DNA of 64,000 nt from Streptomyces sp. CBMA29 (GCF_014596445.1 NZ_MECL01000088.1:33608-97607), one strand, 5' to 3'. Positions 25,801-35,057 are shown, counted from the stretch's first letter. Notes: generated by a model from the letters alone, not told the origin. Program-made: numbers and translations.

Positions 25801-27143
25801 ATGCCGCTCCCCAGGTCGGCCAGCCAGCCGAAGAGGCCGAACACCCCGGCGGCCAGCGGTACGGCGGCCACGAACAGGACGCTGGTGACGGCCGCGGGCC
25901 AGGTCGGGCGGTCCGGCTCGATGGGCCGCAGGGCCGCGCCGAAGGCGAGGAACAGTCCGCAGGCGACCAGGACGGCGCCCACGCCGAAGGCGGCCAGCGG
26001 GCCCGCGAGCCGCGAGTCGAACGCGTACAGCGGCACCCGTACGGTCAGCGCCACAAGCCCCAGCACCCCGGCGGCCAACTGCGGTACCACCGCGCTCAGT
26101 ACGCGTACGGTGGCGGCCTGGAGCAGCAGTCCGACGCTGACGCAGCCCGCCAGCACGAGGGCGTAGACGTCGTGGGACGCGCTCAGGGTGAGCAGGCCCG
26201 CCGCGAGGAACACTCCGCTCACCACGCTGAGCAGGGTGAGCAGCGCGTTGCCGCGCTGGACGACGGTGGCCACGGTCCCGTCGTCGAGCGCGGGCGCGCT
26301 GACGTCGGGTCCCGAGGGCACGAGCACCGCGATCTGGCCCGCGGCCCTGGGCAGCAGCCCGGCGGTCAGGAACAGCGCCACGGACACGACGGCGGCGGAG
26401 CCGGTCGGACCGGCGTGCGAGGCGGTCAGCGCCACGGTGAGCAGCGCGGCCACCAGCGTGAGCAGGGTGAGCACCACGGTGGCGGGCGACGGCAGCGCGA
26501 CCAGCCCGATCACCGCACCGAGCACGGCGAAGACGGAGACGAGTACGGGAGTGGCGACCGGGCCGTGCACCGGTCCGTCCAGGCCGACGCAGGCCAGCAG
26601 CGGGACGGTGGCGAGCGCGAAGAACTGCCGTACGGCGCGCGGCAGCGGCCAGTTCTTGCGCTCCGCGTACCAGGCGAGCAGGGCCGAGCAGAGCGCGGCG
26701 AGCGCGAACAGCGCCGCCCACGGGCCGGTCGGCCGCAGCGCGCCGAGCCAGGCCGCCGCGGCGACCATGAAGACCAGACCCGCGCCCACGACGCACTGGG
26801 CGCGGCGGCGCGCGCTCCACAGGCCGCCGTCGTCCTGGGCGTTGGCGACCTGCTCGTCCAGGTCGGTGACGGTCAACTCGCCCAGTTCCGCCGCCCGCTG
26901 GTCGCGCAGGTACAAGGTGGCGCCGTCCACGATGCCCGCCGCCGACAGCGAGTCGCCGGGGGCCATCGGAGCGCCGCCCGACTCGGCGAGCGACCAGACC
27001 GGCGGCAGCGCCTCGGACTCGGACTGCCCGCACAGGGAGGCGAGTCGGGGAACGTACTCGGCGATCGGGGCCTGCGCCGGAAGCGCGAGGTCGATCCGCC
27101 TGCGTTCGCCGATCACGGTAACCCGGCAGCGTTCATCGGGCAC
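25797..27143 (-). CDS. eccD: Type VII secretion integral membrane protein EccD
   Basis: 448 residues. Residues 1-85 form a ubiquitin-like (YukD) domain (CRVTVIGERRRIDLALPAQAPIAEYVP ... GATLYLRD when read in pieces), then a linker and about eleven membrane helices from residue ~115 to the end. This is the standard EccD layout, the pore-forming core of the ESX membrane complex. It lies 161 bases downstream of the Esx gene at 27305 on the same strand and is coupled to the next small frame. EccB, EccE and the mycosin protease that normally accompany it are not seen in the window. Confidence 0.93.
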   Translation of the reverse strand: MPDERCRVTVIGERRRIDLALPAQAPIAEYVPRLASLCGQSESEALPPVWSLAESGGAPMAPGDSLSAAGIVDGATLYLRDQRAAELGELTVTDLDEQVANAQDDGGLWSARRRAQCVVGAGLVFMVAAAAWLGALRPTGPWAALFALAALCSALLAWYAERKNWPLPRAVRQFFALATVPLLACVGLDGPVHGPVATPVLVSVFAVLGAVIGLVALPSPATVVLTLLTLVAALLTVALTASHAGPTGSAAVVSVALFLTAGLLPRAAGQIAVLVPSGPDVSAPALDDGTVATVVQRGNALLTLLSVVSGVFLAAGLLTLSASHDVYALVLAGCVSVGLLLQAATVRVLSAVVPQLAAGVLGLVALTVRVPLYAFDSRLAGPLAAFGVGAVLVACGLFLAFGAALRPIEPDRPTWPAAVTSVLFVAAVPLAAGVFGLFGWLADLGSGM

Positions 27144-27304
27144 GGATGTTTCCTTCGGTGTCGGACCTCACAGCCGCGCGTCCGCGGGCCGCGGTGGGTC
27201 GGTGCCGCCGTGTTCGGAGACGCCGACGTCAAAGACGGCGTTCGGCGGCGTCTGGTTTCGGTGGCGTGTGGTTTTTGTGACGCGTGGTTTCGGTGGTTCC
27301 GGTC

Positions 27305-27619
27305 TCAGTGGCGCCAGGTGGAGATGTTGGACCACTCGGCGTCACTGTAATTGCTCCAGTTCACATGCATCGCCTGGGCGATGCGGCCGAGCACGCCGTC
27401 GGGCCCGAACAGGCCGTCGGCCGCCAGGTCCCACTCGTTCTGCATGTCCTGGTAGTAGGTGGCGGCCTGGCTCTCCCGCCACGCCTCCACCATCGGCGCC
27501 AACTGCGACTTCAGCGACTGGAGTTCGCCGGAGATCTCCCCGGCCCTGGCGTTGATCACGCCGCCCGCCGCCGCCAGTCCTTCACCGACGTAGATCGGCG
27601 TGCCGTCGATATCGGCCAT
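27305..27619 (-). CDS. WXG100-family protein with W-R-E turn
   Basis: 104 residues. Helical hairpin with EAWRESQAATYY at the turn instead of W-x-G, and a YxxxE motif in WSNYSDAEWSNIS near the C-terminus. It begins at ATG 27619, 27 bases after the WQG-type Esx gene at 27647, so the two are almost certainly a co-transcribed heterodimer pair. One canonical and one altered turn is the usual arrangement in such pairs. Confidence 0.88.
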   Translation of the reverse strand: MADIDGTPIYVGEGLAAAGGVINARAGEISGELQSLKSQLAPMVEAWRESQAATYYQDMQNEWDLAADGLFGPDGVLGRIAQAMHVNWSNYSDAEWSNISTWRH

Positions 27620-27646
27620 GAATCGCTCCTCGTGGTGCGGCCCGGA

Positions 27647-28012
27647 TCAGTTGAAGTTGGTGCCGGACGGTGCCTTCGGCAGGTCCTCGCCCAGCGCGGC
27701 GAGGTTGTTGAGGTTCTGCTGCTCGGAGTCCTTGTAGTTCACGTAGTTGCCCTGGAGGCCCTTGGAGATTCCCTCCAGGGCGTCGTGCAGCATCCGCGCG
27801 TAGACGTCGTACTCCGCCATCAGCGTCTGGAACTGGTTGTGGGCGATGCCCTGCCAACTCGCTTCCAGACTGCTCACATACGTCTTCAGCTCCGCCAACT
27901 GCCCGGCGATCTCGCTCGCCGTGGACATCGTGTTGCTGGAGGCGGTGGCCAGGTACTCGGGTGTGACCCGGTACGTGACACCACCGACGCTCACAGAAGG
28001 CTGGTCAGCCAT
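27647..28012 (-). CDS. WXG100-family protein (WQG)
   Basis: 121 residues from ATG 28012. It carries ASWQGIAHNQF in the turn and the YxxxE signal YKDSEQQNLNNL. First gene of the minus-strand T7SS block that runs through the second Esx gene, eccD, the mini-ORF, the ATPase gene and the 22408 Esx gene. The promoter should lie in 28013-28140. Confidence 0.9.
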   Translation of the reverse strand: MADQPSVSVGGVTYRVTPEYLATASSNTMSTASEIAGQLAELKTYVSSLEASWQGIAHNQFQTLMAEYDVYARMLHDALEGISKGLQGNYVNYKDSEQQNLNNLAALGEDLPKAPSGTNFN

Positions 28013-28140
28013 GGAATCCGCCCTTCCTCGCCCGATACCCCGGCAGTCAAACACCGTTTGGGCCCGGTCCGGGCCTCACGAGCCGCAGTGAGCAGAGTCT
28101 GAGCACGATCTGAACGCGTCAGGAGCGGGGGCCGAGCCGG

Positions 28141-28668
28141 TCAGTCGGGGAGGTGGCGGGAGAAGCGGGCGTGGATGGTCTGGCGGCTGGTGCCGAAGGC
28201 GCGGCCGATGGCTTCCCAGGAGACGAGGGAGCGGCGGGCGGCCCGGACGGCTTCGCGGCTGAGCGCGGGGGCGGTCTCTTCGACGCGGGCGACGACGCGC
28301 AGCGCGGTGAGGGGCTGGTCGCGGGAGAGTTCCTCGACGCGCCGCCGCAGGGCGGCGAGCATCTGCTCGATGTCATGGGGGACGGCGCCTTCGGTCGCGG
28401 TGACGTGGTAATCCCAGTCGGCCATCGGCCCGGTGCGGGAGTCGTTGCCTTCGGTGGCGTCGTCGTCGCCCCGGATGATGGGGTGGGTCTCGGCGCCGCG
28501 CCAGCCGCACTCGCAGGCGCCCTTGACGCCGATCGCGCGGGGGCCGTCGGCTCCGTTGTACGACCACCAGGGCTTACGGCCCTCGGGCGGCACCGCCGGT
28601 TCCGCGCCGTCGGCCAACACCGCGGTCACATAACCGGTGTGGCGCCGGGTCTCGTCCACCCACTCCAT
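28141..28668 (-). CDS. HTH DNA-binding protein, possible regulator
   Basis: 175 residues. The N-terminal ~85 residues contain a CECGW motif and acidic stretches; the middle is helical (DIEQMLAALRRRVEELS), and the C-terminus is a helix-turn-helix (SREAVRAARRSLVSWEAIGRAF, then GTSRQTIHARF), the sigma-like or resolvase-like type used by many small Streptomyces proteins. It is transcribed in the same direction as the T7SS operon and ends 129 bases before it. Its targets are unknown; the neighbouring T7SS genes or its own promoter (palindrome at 28730) are possible. No ligand domain is evident. Confidence 0.7.
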   Translation of the reverse strand: MEWVDETRRHTGYVTAVLADGAEPAVPPEGRKPWWSYNGADGPRAIGVKGACECGWRGAETHPIIRGDDDATEGNDSRTGPMADWDYHVTATEGAVPHDIEQMLAALRRRVEELSRDQPLTALRVVARVEETAPALSREAVRAARRSLVSWEAIGRAFGTSRQTIHARFSRHLPD

Positions 28669-28729
28669 GGCTCAGCCCTCTCCGCACCGGGAAAAACGTT
28701 CCTCAAGGGTCCCTGACAACGGGTTCGCG

Positions 28730-28747
28730 TGTCAAAGAAATTTGACA
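28730..28747. promoter_or_regulatory. Palindrome upstream of HTH gene
   Basis: TGTCAAA, four bases, TTTGACA, about 62-80 bases before the HTH gene start. On the minus strand it contains a TTTGACA -35-like element. It could be an operator or part of a promoter. Confidence 0.4.
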
Positions 28748-28813
28748 AGCTTGACCCTCGCGGGCGCCCGGCGCCGACAGGGCCGTTCGTGATCCGCCGG
28801 GAGCGCGCAGGGC

Positions 28814-29878
28814 TCACGCCTCGCGCAGGGCCTGTTCCACGGCGGTGCGGACGCGGGCGTCCTCGGCTGCCTTGCGCTTGGTGCGGGTGCGGCGGGTGAG
28901 GAGGAAGGCGGCGACGGCCAGGGCGAGGAGGACGAGGACGAGGGCGGTGAGGGTCCAGGGGAAGGCCCAGGTGTGGGTGGCGGACCGGACGGTCTTGAGC
29001 TGGGTGGTGGAGCCGGAGGCGTCGGTGAACAGCGGGGTGAGGGTCACGGTCGCGGTGAGGCGGACGGCGGGGGCCACGTCGTGGACGGGCACGCTCACCA
29101 TCCAGCTCTCGCCGGGGAGCAGCTCGGGCGGCGTGGCCGTCTTGCCGCCGGTGACCGCGAACCAGCCGAACAGGCCCTTGAGTTCGACCGACTGACGGGT
29201 GGACACGATCGCGTTGCCGGTGTTGCGGACGCGGTAGGTGACGGTGGCGTCGCCCTTGGAGAAGGGGGCGGCCGTACCGCCGTAGGAGACGTGCAGGTCC
29301 TCGACCGCGAGCGCGGGCTTGATCGCGCCGCTGACCCGCAGCTTGATCTTGATGCCGAGCCGCCGGTCGACGTTGATGCCCTGCGCGTCGTCGGGCTGGG
29401 TCAGCGAGGTGAGGAGGCCGCCCACGTAGTCGCCGGGCGTCGCGTCGGCCGGGATGGCGAGGGTGAAGGGCACCTCGACGGTCTTGCCCGGCTGGACCAC
29501 GACGCGGTCGCGCGCCGCGCGCGCCCACACGCCGATCGCGCGGGACTTCTTGTCGGCGGGCAGCAGGTCGAGTTGGCCCTTGTCGGTGGTGAAGCCGTCG
29601 GCGGCGTACACGCCAAGGTCGACCGGCGCCTTGCCGCGGTTGGCGACGACCATCGCGTCCTCGACCGTGCCGCCCGGGTTGACGGCGTAGCTGTAACTGG
29701 ACCGGTCGGCGCCGAAGCTGTTCGACGCGGTGCGTACGGTCCAGGCGACGTCGCCCTCCGCCGCGGCGGCCGGTCGCGCGGACAGACCGGTGACCGCGAG
29801 GGCGAGGAGCAGCGCCAGGACGGCGGTACGGACGAAGGTGGCGACGACGGTCGTCCGGCGGGTCACGGGCACATGCAT
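28814..29878 (-). CDS. Exported membrane protein, DUF916/WxL-interacting type
   Basis: 354 residues with a signal peptide (about 1-40, ending RPAAAAEG), two Ig-like beta domains and a C-terminal membrane anchor (TWAFPWTLTALVLVLLALAVAAFLL) followed by a basic cytosolic tail (RRTRTKRKAAED). The motif NPGGTVEDAMVVANRGKAPV and the layout match the WxL-interacting/peptidoglycan-binding DUF916 proteins of Gram-positives. The probable site of action is the outer face of the membrane, with binding to wall or surface proteins. A GAGGA site precedes the ATG at 29878; a GTG six bases later is an alternative start. It is followed downstream of the phosphatase gene on the same strand, with a strong hairpin between them. 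Confidence 0.8.
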   Translation of the reverse strand: MHVPVTRRTTVVATFVRTAVLALLLALAVTGLSARPAAAAEGDVAWTVRTASNSFGADRSSYSYAVNPGGTVEDAMVVANRGKAPVDLGVYAADGFTTDKGQLDLLPADKKSRAIGVWARAARDRVVVQPGKTVEVPFTLAIPADATPGDYVGGLLTSLTQPDDAQGINVDRRLGIKIKLRVSGAIKPALAVEDLHVSYGGTAAPFSKGDATVTYRVRNTGNAIVSTRQSVELKGLFGWFAVTGGKTATPPELLPGESWMVSVPVHDVAPAVRLTATVTLTPLFTDASGSTTQLKTVRSATHTWAFPWTLTALVLVLLALAVAAFLLTRRTRTKRKAAEDARVRTAVEQALREA

Positions 29879-29959
29879 GTCGGGGTCCTCGGGCGTTCTG
29901 GTCGGAGCTGTCGGGGCTGTCGGGCTCTCGGGGCTGTCGGGGCTGGCAGGGCTGTGGAA

Positions 29960-29997
29960 CCGGTGGGGCGGGCGCCCGGGGGCGCCTGCCCCACCGG
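29960..29997 (-). terminator. Terminator-like hairpin after the phosphatase gene
   Basis: A 10-bp GC stem (CCGGTGGGGC with its complement), one mismatch, then six more pairs around GGCGCC, 43 bases past the phosphatase stop on the minus strand. Next to it, 29900-29955, is a run of GGGGCTGTC-type short repeats. Confidence 0.65.
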
Positions 29998-30039
29998 GTG
30001 GTGCGGGGTCAGTCAGGCGGAGCGGTCAAGCGGGCGGGA

Positions 30040-32016
30040 TCAGCTACTGAGCGCGGTGATCGTGAGAGTCGCGCGGTAGTCGCCCTTGGCGACGCTGCCC
30101 GGGATCTTCAGATCCAGGTCGGCGCCGAGCTTGGCCGTGCCCTTGGTGTGACCCTGGTCAGCCCAGCCGAGGCCGCGCGAGACGGACAGGCCGGAGCCGC
30201 CGTCGTAACCGGAGTTGACCGTGCCGCCGGCCTTGGCACCCGCGCCGGGGGCGAGGATCTTCGGCGTCCAGCCGAGGTACGCGCCAGAGAACTTCTTGGC
30301 GCCGTCCGTGAAGTCGCCCACGCTGGCCGAGATCGACCAGGGAGCGAGCGAGCGGCGGCTGTCCGTCACGACGATCGGGTTGATCGTGCCCGCCGCGTCG
30401 TAGTAGTCACCGTCGTGGTCCTTGGCGGTGCCGAGGTCCACCAGGCCGTTGTAGCCGTCGATGGTCCAGCCGAACTCGCCGGGGGGCGCGGTGGGCACCT
30501 TGACCGCGAGGTCCTGGCCGGCGCCGTGGTACGGGTGCACCGTCACCTTGTCGACGACCGAGCCGATCGGCTGGCCCTCGGGGGTGTTGACGCAGGAGAC
30601 CTGGCCCAGCTCGACCGCCGCGTTGGGCGCGGTGCAGGTGCCGCTGCGCAGGTTCTCGACGACGAGCTTGTCGTTGCGCACCTGGACCTTGACGTAGGAG
30701 CGGACGTGCTCCTGGTTCTGCACCGAGTTGTACCAGTAGCTGTCCGGGTTCAGCGGGTCGGGACCCTGGCCCGTGACACCCGTGCCGCTGCTGTCCGGCT
30801 TGGTGATGTCGTAGTACTTCGAACCGGACGCCGAGTTGGCCGTCACGTAGAGCACACCGCCGGGACCGGGGTACACGTCGGCCTGGCCGGGCTGCTCGGC
30901 CGCGTCCGCCTTCTGACCGTTCTTGATCAGGTAGCTGCGGGAGTAGCTGTGGTCGTGGCCCTGGAGGACGACGTCCACGCCGAGCTGCGAGAAGGCGGTG
31001 GTGAAGTCGGTACGGCGCTGCTTGTTGTCCGAGTCCTTGGCGTGGCTGGCCGGGGAGTAGATCGCGTGGTGGTACGTGAGCACCTTCCACTTGGCCTCGG
31101 AGCCGTGCTTGTTGATGATGTCGGTGACGTACTTGACGTGCGCCTCGTCACCGCCGCCGCCCGAGGAGGCGGCGTAGCTGTTGCTGTTCAGGTCGATGAA
31201 CAGCACGTCCTTGTAGATGTACCAGTAGTCACCGCCCGAGGTGTTCGAGCCCGGGTTGCCGTTGGCGTAGTACGGCGCCGAGCGGTCGGTGTTCGGGGTG
31301 TACAGGTGCTGCTCGTACGCCTTGCCGCCGACGTCGTGGTTGCCGATGGTCGCGGCCCACGGGTACTGACGGAGCTTGTCGGGGGCCAGGAAGGAGTCCC
31401 ACTGCGACTCGGTGTTCGCGGTCTCGACCTGGTCGCCGCCGGACACCAGCAGTTCGGCGTTCGGGTTGGCGGCCAGCGAGACGTCGAGCGTGTCCTTCCA
31501 GCCCGCCTGGTCCTTGGCGAGGTTGCCGGAGGAGCCGATCTGCGGGTCGCCGTAGAACAGGAAGTCGTAGTCGCCCTCGAAGTCCTGCGTCTTGAACGCG
31601 TAGGTCTGCGACCAGTTGCCCACGGAGCCGACACGGTACGAGTACGCCGTGTTCTCCTTCAGGCCGGTGATGGTGGCGTGCCGGTTGAAGCCGCCGCTGG
31701 TGGCGATGTTCGCCCCGCCGATGGCGTCGAACGTGGCGGCGTCCGCCGGGAATTCACCGTTGGCCAGGGTCGCGGTCGGGGCGGCCTGGATGACCTGGGC
31801 CGTGTCGGCCGAGGAGTACCAGGTCACCGTGCGCTGCGTCTCGTTCGCGCCGACACCCAGGATGATGCTGGTGAGGGCGGCGGGGTCGGCGGCCACGGCG
31901 GGGGAGGTGAGTCCCGCGCCGACGGCGAGCGCCAGACCCATGGTGACCGCGGTGGCCCCGGTGACCACGCGGCGTCGTACGGACCCGTGGGTCCGTACCG
32001 ATCTGATCGATCTCAT
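30040..32016 (-). CDS. Secreted purple-acid-phosphatase-like metallophosphoesterase
   Basis: 658 residues with a twin-Arg-like N-terminus (VRRRVVTGATAVTMGLALAVGAG) and cleavage near AVAADP. A fibronectin-III-like N-domain precedes a metallophosphoesterase core with all five metal-binding blocks: FLFYGDPQIG (~156), VSGGDQV, ATIGNHDVGG (~228), LTYHHAIYSP and GHDHSYSRSY (~353). A C-terminal beta domain follows (PGEFGWTIDGYNG). It probably hydrolyses external phosphate esters. AAGGAACAAACACAG precedes ATG 32016, giving a usable ribosome site. A phosphate-control site was looked for upstream but not convincingly seen. It stands as a single transcription unit. Confidence 0.88.
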   Translation of the reverse strand: MRSIRSVRTHGSVRRRVVTGATAVTMGLALAVGAGLTSPAVAADPAALTSIILGVGANETQRTVTWYSSADTAQVIQAAPTATLANGEFPADAATFDAIGGANIATSGGFNRHATITGLKENTAYSYRVGSVGNWSQTYAFKTQDFEGDYDFLFYGDPQIGSSGNLAKDQAGWKDTLDVSLAANPNAELLVSGGDQVETANTESQWDSFLAPDKLRQYPWAATIGNHDVGGKAYEQHLYTPNTDRSAPYYANGNPGSNTSGGDYWYIYKDVLFIDLNSNSYAASSGGGGDEAHVKYVTDIINKHGSEAKWKVLTYHHAIYSPASHAKDSDNKQRRTDFTTAFSQLGVDVVLQGHDHSYSRSYLIKNGQKADAAEQPGQADVYPGPGGVLYVTANSASGSKYYDITKPDSSGTGVTGQGPDPLNPDSYWYNSVQNQEHVRSYVKVQVRNDKLVVENLRSGTCTAPNAAVELGQVSCVNTPEGQPIGSVVDKVTVHPYHGAGQDLAVKVPTAPPGEFGWTIDGYNGLVDLGTAKDHDGDYYDAAGTINPIVVTDSRRSLAPWSISASVGDFTDGAKKFSGAYLGWTPKILAPGAGAKAGGTVNSGYDGGSGLSVSRGLGWADQGHTKGTAKLGADLDLKIPGSVAKGDYRATLTITALSS

Positions 32017-32136
32017 CTGTGTTTGTTCCTTTTTGGACGGAACTGCATGGAGCTGAGGTCATCAAGCTCCCATCGGTTGGTAAACAGGCGGCAAATGCGA
32101 TCTTCGCCTGACCTGAACTTCACCTCGGTTGACGGC

Positions 32137-33420
32137 TCAGCCACCGCCCACCCGTTGCAGGAACCACACGAGTCCCATAAGCGCTACACCTGCGGAAACG
32201 GTGCCGGTCACCCAGAGCCCCGCGGTCGGCGAACGGCGGCGCAGCAGGGCCAGCAGCGGGAAGACGACGGCGATGATCGACAACTGCACGACCTCGATGC
32301 CGACGTTGAAGACCAGGAGGGAGCCGAGCAGCGTCCAGGACCACGCCTGGTCGATGCCGAGCGCGCCCGCGAAGCCGAGGCCGTGGACGAGGCCGAAGCA
32401 GAAGACCACCGCGAGCCGCAGCCAGCCCGCCCGGTCGAGGGTGAGGTGGTCGCGCAGGAAGCCGCGCCCGCCGGAGCCGGGACCTGAGCCCAGGCCGGAG
32501 GCGCCCAGGTCCGACGTGCCCAGATCCGACGTGCCCAGGTCCAGGTCGGAGGCGTGGCTGCCGCGCTGCCGTATCCGCCACAGGTGCCAGCCCGCGACCA
32601 CCGCGATCGACAGCGCGATGACCGGCTCGACCAGCCGCGAGGGCACGTCGACCGCCCCGAGCGCGGCGAGCATGAACGTCACCGAGTGCGCGAGCGTGAA
32701 GCTGGTGGCGGCGAGCACGATCTCGCGCAGCCGCCGCGACCCGGCGATCAGCGCCAGCAGGAACAGGATGTGGTCGGTGCCGGTCAGCAGATGCTCGGCG
32801 CCCAGCCGGAAGAACTCCCAGAACCAGGCGTACCAGGGCTGGTCGACCGAGAAGGACGGGTGCGCCGCGTCGAGCGCCGCGCTGCCGGAGCGGCCGTCCA
32901 GGTCGTACGTGACGATCGTCTTCGTACCGCGGACGTACGTCTCGCTGTCGGGGAACAGGCCGCTGCGGACCCGGTGGTCACCGGCCAGTTCCTGGCAGTT
33001 CCAGTCCAGCAGCAGGACGGTGTACGGCACGCCCTCCTGCCGGTCCATCGTGAAGTCGCCGACCTGCCGCGGCGTGCACGCCTTGCCGGCGGCGGTGACT
33101 GAGAAGCGCTGGGTGACATAGGCGACCGCCGACTTCTTGTGGGCGTTGAGGGCCGCGCCCTGCGCTGTGGTGTCACCGGCGTCGAAGGCACCGTTACCGG
33201 TACGGAAGAGGTCGTCGTCATGTTCGGCATCGGCAGCGGATATGACAAAAAGGTCGTATTCAAGCTTGAGAGAAGTGCGGACATGGCCCTCGTCCGCCGC
33301 CGTCACATGGACGTACGCGGTGGACGAGAAGCCGTGGGCGAACGCCGGTTGGACGGCGCCGAGGACACCGATCAGCGCCGCGGCGATGCAGATGACGGCG
33401 CGACGGACCCGCTCTGACAT
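32137..33420 (-). CDS. HupE/UreJ-type membrane protein
   Basis: 427 residues with a signal peptide (ending QPAFAHG), an extracellular beta domain (about 30-190), and a C-terminal HupE/UreJ-like multi-helix region with FRLGAEHLLTGTDHILFLLALI and FCFGLVHGLGFAGAL, whose His/Asp/Glu residues suggest metal (nickel or cobalt) transport. A short in-frame Asp/Leu/Gly/Thr/Ser repeat (DLGTSDLGTSDLGASGLG) lies in a cytosolic loop. AAGGAG is four bases before ATG 33420. The substrate is not provable from sequence. It shares a 260-base divergent region with the lipoprotein gene. Confidence 0.83.
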   Translation of the reverse strand: MSERVRRAVICIAAALIGVLGAVQPAFAHGFSSTAYVHVTAADEGHVRTSLKLEYDLFVISAADAEHDDDLFRTGNGAFDAGDTTAQGAALNAHKKSAVAYVTQRFSVTAAGKACTPRQVGDFTMDRQEGVPYTVLLLDWNCQELAGDHRVRSGLFPDSETYVRGTKTIVTYDLDGRSGSAALDAAHPSFSVDQPWYAWFWEFFRLGAEHLLTGTDHILFLLALIAGSRRLREIVLAATSFTLAHSVTFMLAALGAVDVPSRLVEPVIALSIAVVAGWHLWRIRQRGSHASDLDLGTSDLGTSDLGASGLGSGPGSGGRGFLRDHLTLDRAGWLRLAVVFCFGLVHGLGFAGALGIDQAWSWTLLGSLLVFNVGIEVVQLSIIAVVFPLLALLRRRSPTAGLWVTGTVSAGVALMGLVWFLQRVGGG

Positions 33421-33680
33421 GGGACTCCTTGGGTAGGAGGAGCACGCTGCACGTCACGGGTGAACTGAAACCGGCGGGTCGGCGAACCCTGGGCCAACAA
33501 GGTCCGCAAAGGGGTTCGAGGTTCCCCACGGAGGCGATCGGCGTCGCAGGATGGACCCGCGGCACCCGCCCACGGCTCTCACCAGGGCGTTCTCTCGTCA
33601 CACCGTTCACAGCAAGCCTTCGGCACCTCGCTCACCACTTGTCGCTCAGCACTCACCACTCATCTCGGAGGACGATCGAC

Positions 33681-34361
33681 GTGCGCCCCCCGCTTCGGGC
33701 CGTTGCCATGCTGGCGGCGGTCACCGCGCTGGCCCTGGGAACCGCCGCGTGCGGCTCCGACGACGACTGGTCGCAGCCGCGCGCCAAACCCTCGCCCGTC
33801 GGCACGCTCGGCCCGCGCTTCGTGGACAGCGTGTCGCCGCCCGCGCCCGAGTCGACCGTCACCCCGGCGCCCGGCTCGTGGGAGGGCGTGCACCCGCCGA
33901 AGGGCTACCGCGTGGTGCTGCTCAGCGCGGGCACCGACCGGCCGACGCGGTCCCTGGTCGACGCGGTCAAGACGTGGGCGGACGAGGAGCACGTCAAGCT
34001 CAGGACGGTCGTCGCGGACGGTGCGGCCGACCTGCTGCCGAGCGTCACCAGGGCGCTCGACATGCACGCGGACCTCATCGTCAGCGCGGGCAACGACCTG
34101 GTCGACCCGCTCGTGCCGGTCACCGCGAACCACCTCTCGCAGCAATTCCTCGTCATCGGCGCGGAGTTGGCCGAGCCGACGCACAATGTCACCGCCGTCG
34201 ACTGGTCCGGCGCGTCCTTCCGCGGCGAAGGGCTCGGCATGTCCTCGACGTACGACGCCGGTTCGTTCACCGCCGCGCGCTGCGCGGCCTCGGTCAGGGC
34301 GGGTGTGGCGGCCGTGCTCAGCGACCTGACCGGCATCGTGATCTGGCTCGACGAGGTGTAG
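33681..34361 (+). CDS. Lipoprotein with periplasmic-binding-like domain
   Basis: GTG at 33681 with GGAGGA nine bases upstream. The lipobox TALALGTAACG gives a lipid-anchored Cys at about residue 22, followed by a Pro-rich linker and a domain with Rossmann-like strands (YRVVLLSAGTDRPTRSLVDAV, DLIVSAGNDLVDPL, QFLVIGAEL), similar to BMP/type-1 periplasmic binding proteins. There is no permease or ATPase next to it, so it may be a sensor or an orphan binding protein. The downstream DinB gene on the same strand is 53 bases away and may be co-transcribed. Confidence 0.78.
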   Translation: MRPPLRAVAMLAAVTALALGTAACGSDDDWSQPRAKPSPVGTLGPRFVDSVSPPAPESTVTPAPGSWEGVHPPKGYRVVLLSAGTDRPTRSLVDAVKTWADEEHVKLRTVVADGAADLLPSVTRALDMHADLIVSAGNDLVDPLVPVTANHLSQQFLVIGAELAEPTHNVTAVDWSGASFRGEGLGMSSTYDAGSFTAARCAASVRAGVAAVLSDLTGIVIWLDEV

Positions 34362-34414
34362 GCGGAGCAGCGGCGACGGCCCGGACCCACGGGCGGCTCC
34401 TATACTCCCTGCTC

Positions 34415-34954
34415 ATGACCGACATCGACGAGCAGGGCCGGCCGCTTCCCCCCGAGACGGGCGGGGAGACCGAGACGCTGCTGGGCTTCCTCGACTTCCA
34501 GCGGGCGACGCTGGCGTGGAAGTGCGCGGGACTCGACACGGCCGGGCTCGCGGCGGCCCTCCCCACCTCCGCCATGACGCTCGGCGGCATGCTCAAGCAC
34601 CTGGCGTACGTGGAGCAGTGGTGGTTCTCGCAGTGGCTGGCCGGGCGGTCGCCGGAGGCGCCGTGGGACACGGTCGACTGGTCGGCGGACGCCGACTGGG
34701 ACTGGCACTCGGCCGCTGACGACACCCCGGAGCAGATCCGTACGCTCTGGGAGGAGTGCGTCGCGCGCTCGCGTGAACTGACCTCCGCCGCACTGGCCGA
34801 GGGCGGGCTCGACACGCTCTCGCGGCGCGCGGACGCCGCGGGCCGGGCGCCCAGCCTGCGGTGGATCCTCTTCCACATGGTCGAGGAGTACGCGCGGCAC
34901 GTCGGCCACGCGGACCTGATCCGCGAGTCGGTGGACGGCCTCACCGGGGAGTGA
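34415..34954 (+). CDS. DinB-family (DUF664) protein
   Basis: 179 residues, four-helix-bundle DinB/DUF664 type. His residues in GMLKHLAYVEQWW, ILFHMVEEYARHVGHADLIRE are placed to form the usual metal site. Members include mycothiol- or bacillithiol-dependent transferases and many of unknown role. The frame converges with the lyase gene at 35058; the ~100 bases between contain GC-rich inverted repeats that may terminate both. Confidence 0.85.
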   Translation: MTDIDEQGRPLPPETGGETETLLGFLDFQRATLAWKCAGLDTAGLAAALPTSAMTLGGMLKHLAYVEQWWFSQWLAGRSPEAPWDTVDWSADADWDWHSAADDTPEQIRTLWEECVARSRELTSAALAEGGLDTLSRRADAAGRAPSLRWILFHMVEEYARHVGHADLIRESVDGLTGE

Positions 34955-35057
34955 CCACGGCAGCGGGCCGTCCCCCGGCGACGCGCGGCGACGGCGCCGG
35001 GACGACTCCCCGCGGCCCGTCGGCTACGCGGCCGGGCCGACTTCTCACCCGCCGCGG

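Noticed and set aside
22469..25888. Long plus-strand frame opposite the beta-helix AAA+ gene
   Set aside because: It is composed of repetitive reverse-complement translations and lacks any domain, while the minus frame has a clear Walker A and B.
32017..32140. PHO box upstream of the metallophosphatase
   Set aside because: CTTCACCTCGG resembles one GTTCACC unit but the second unit is off by one base and runs opposite to the gene; too weak to call.
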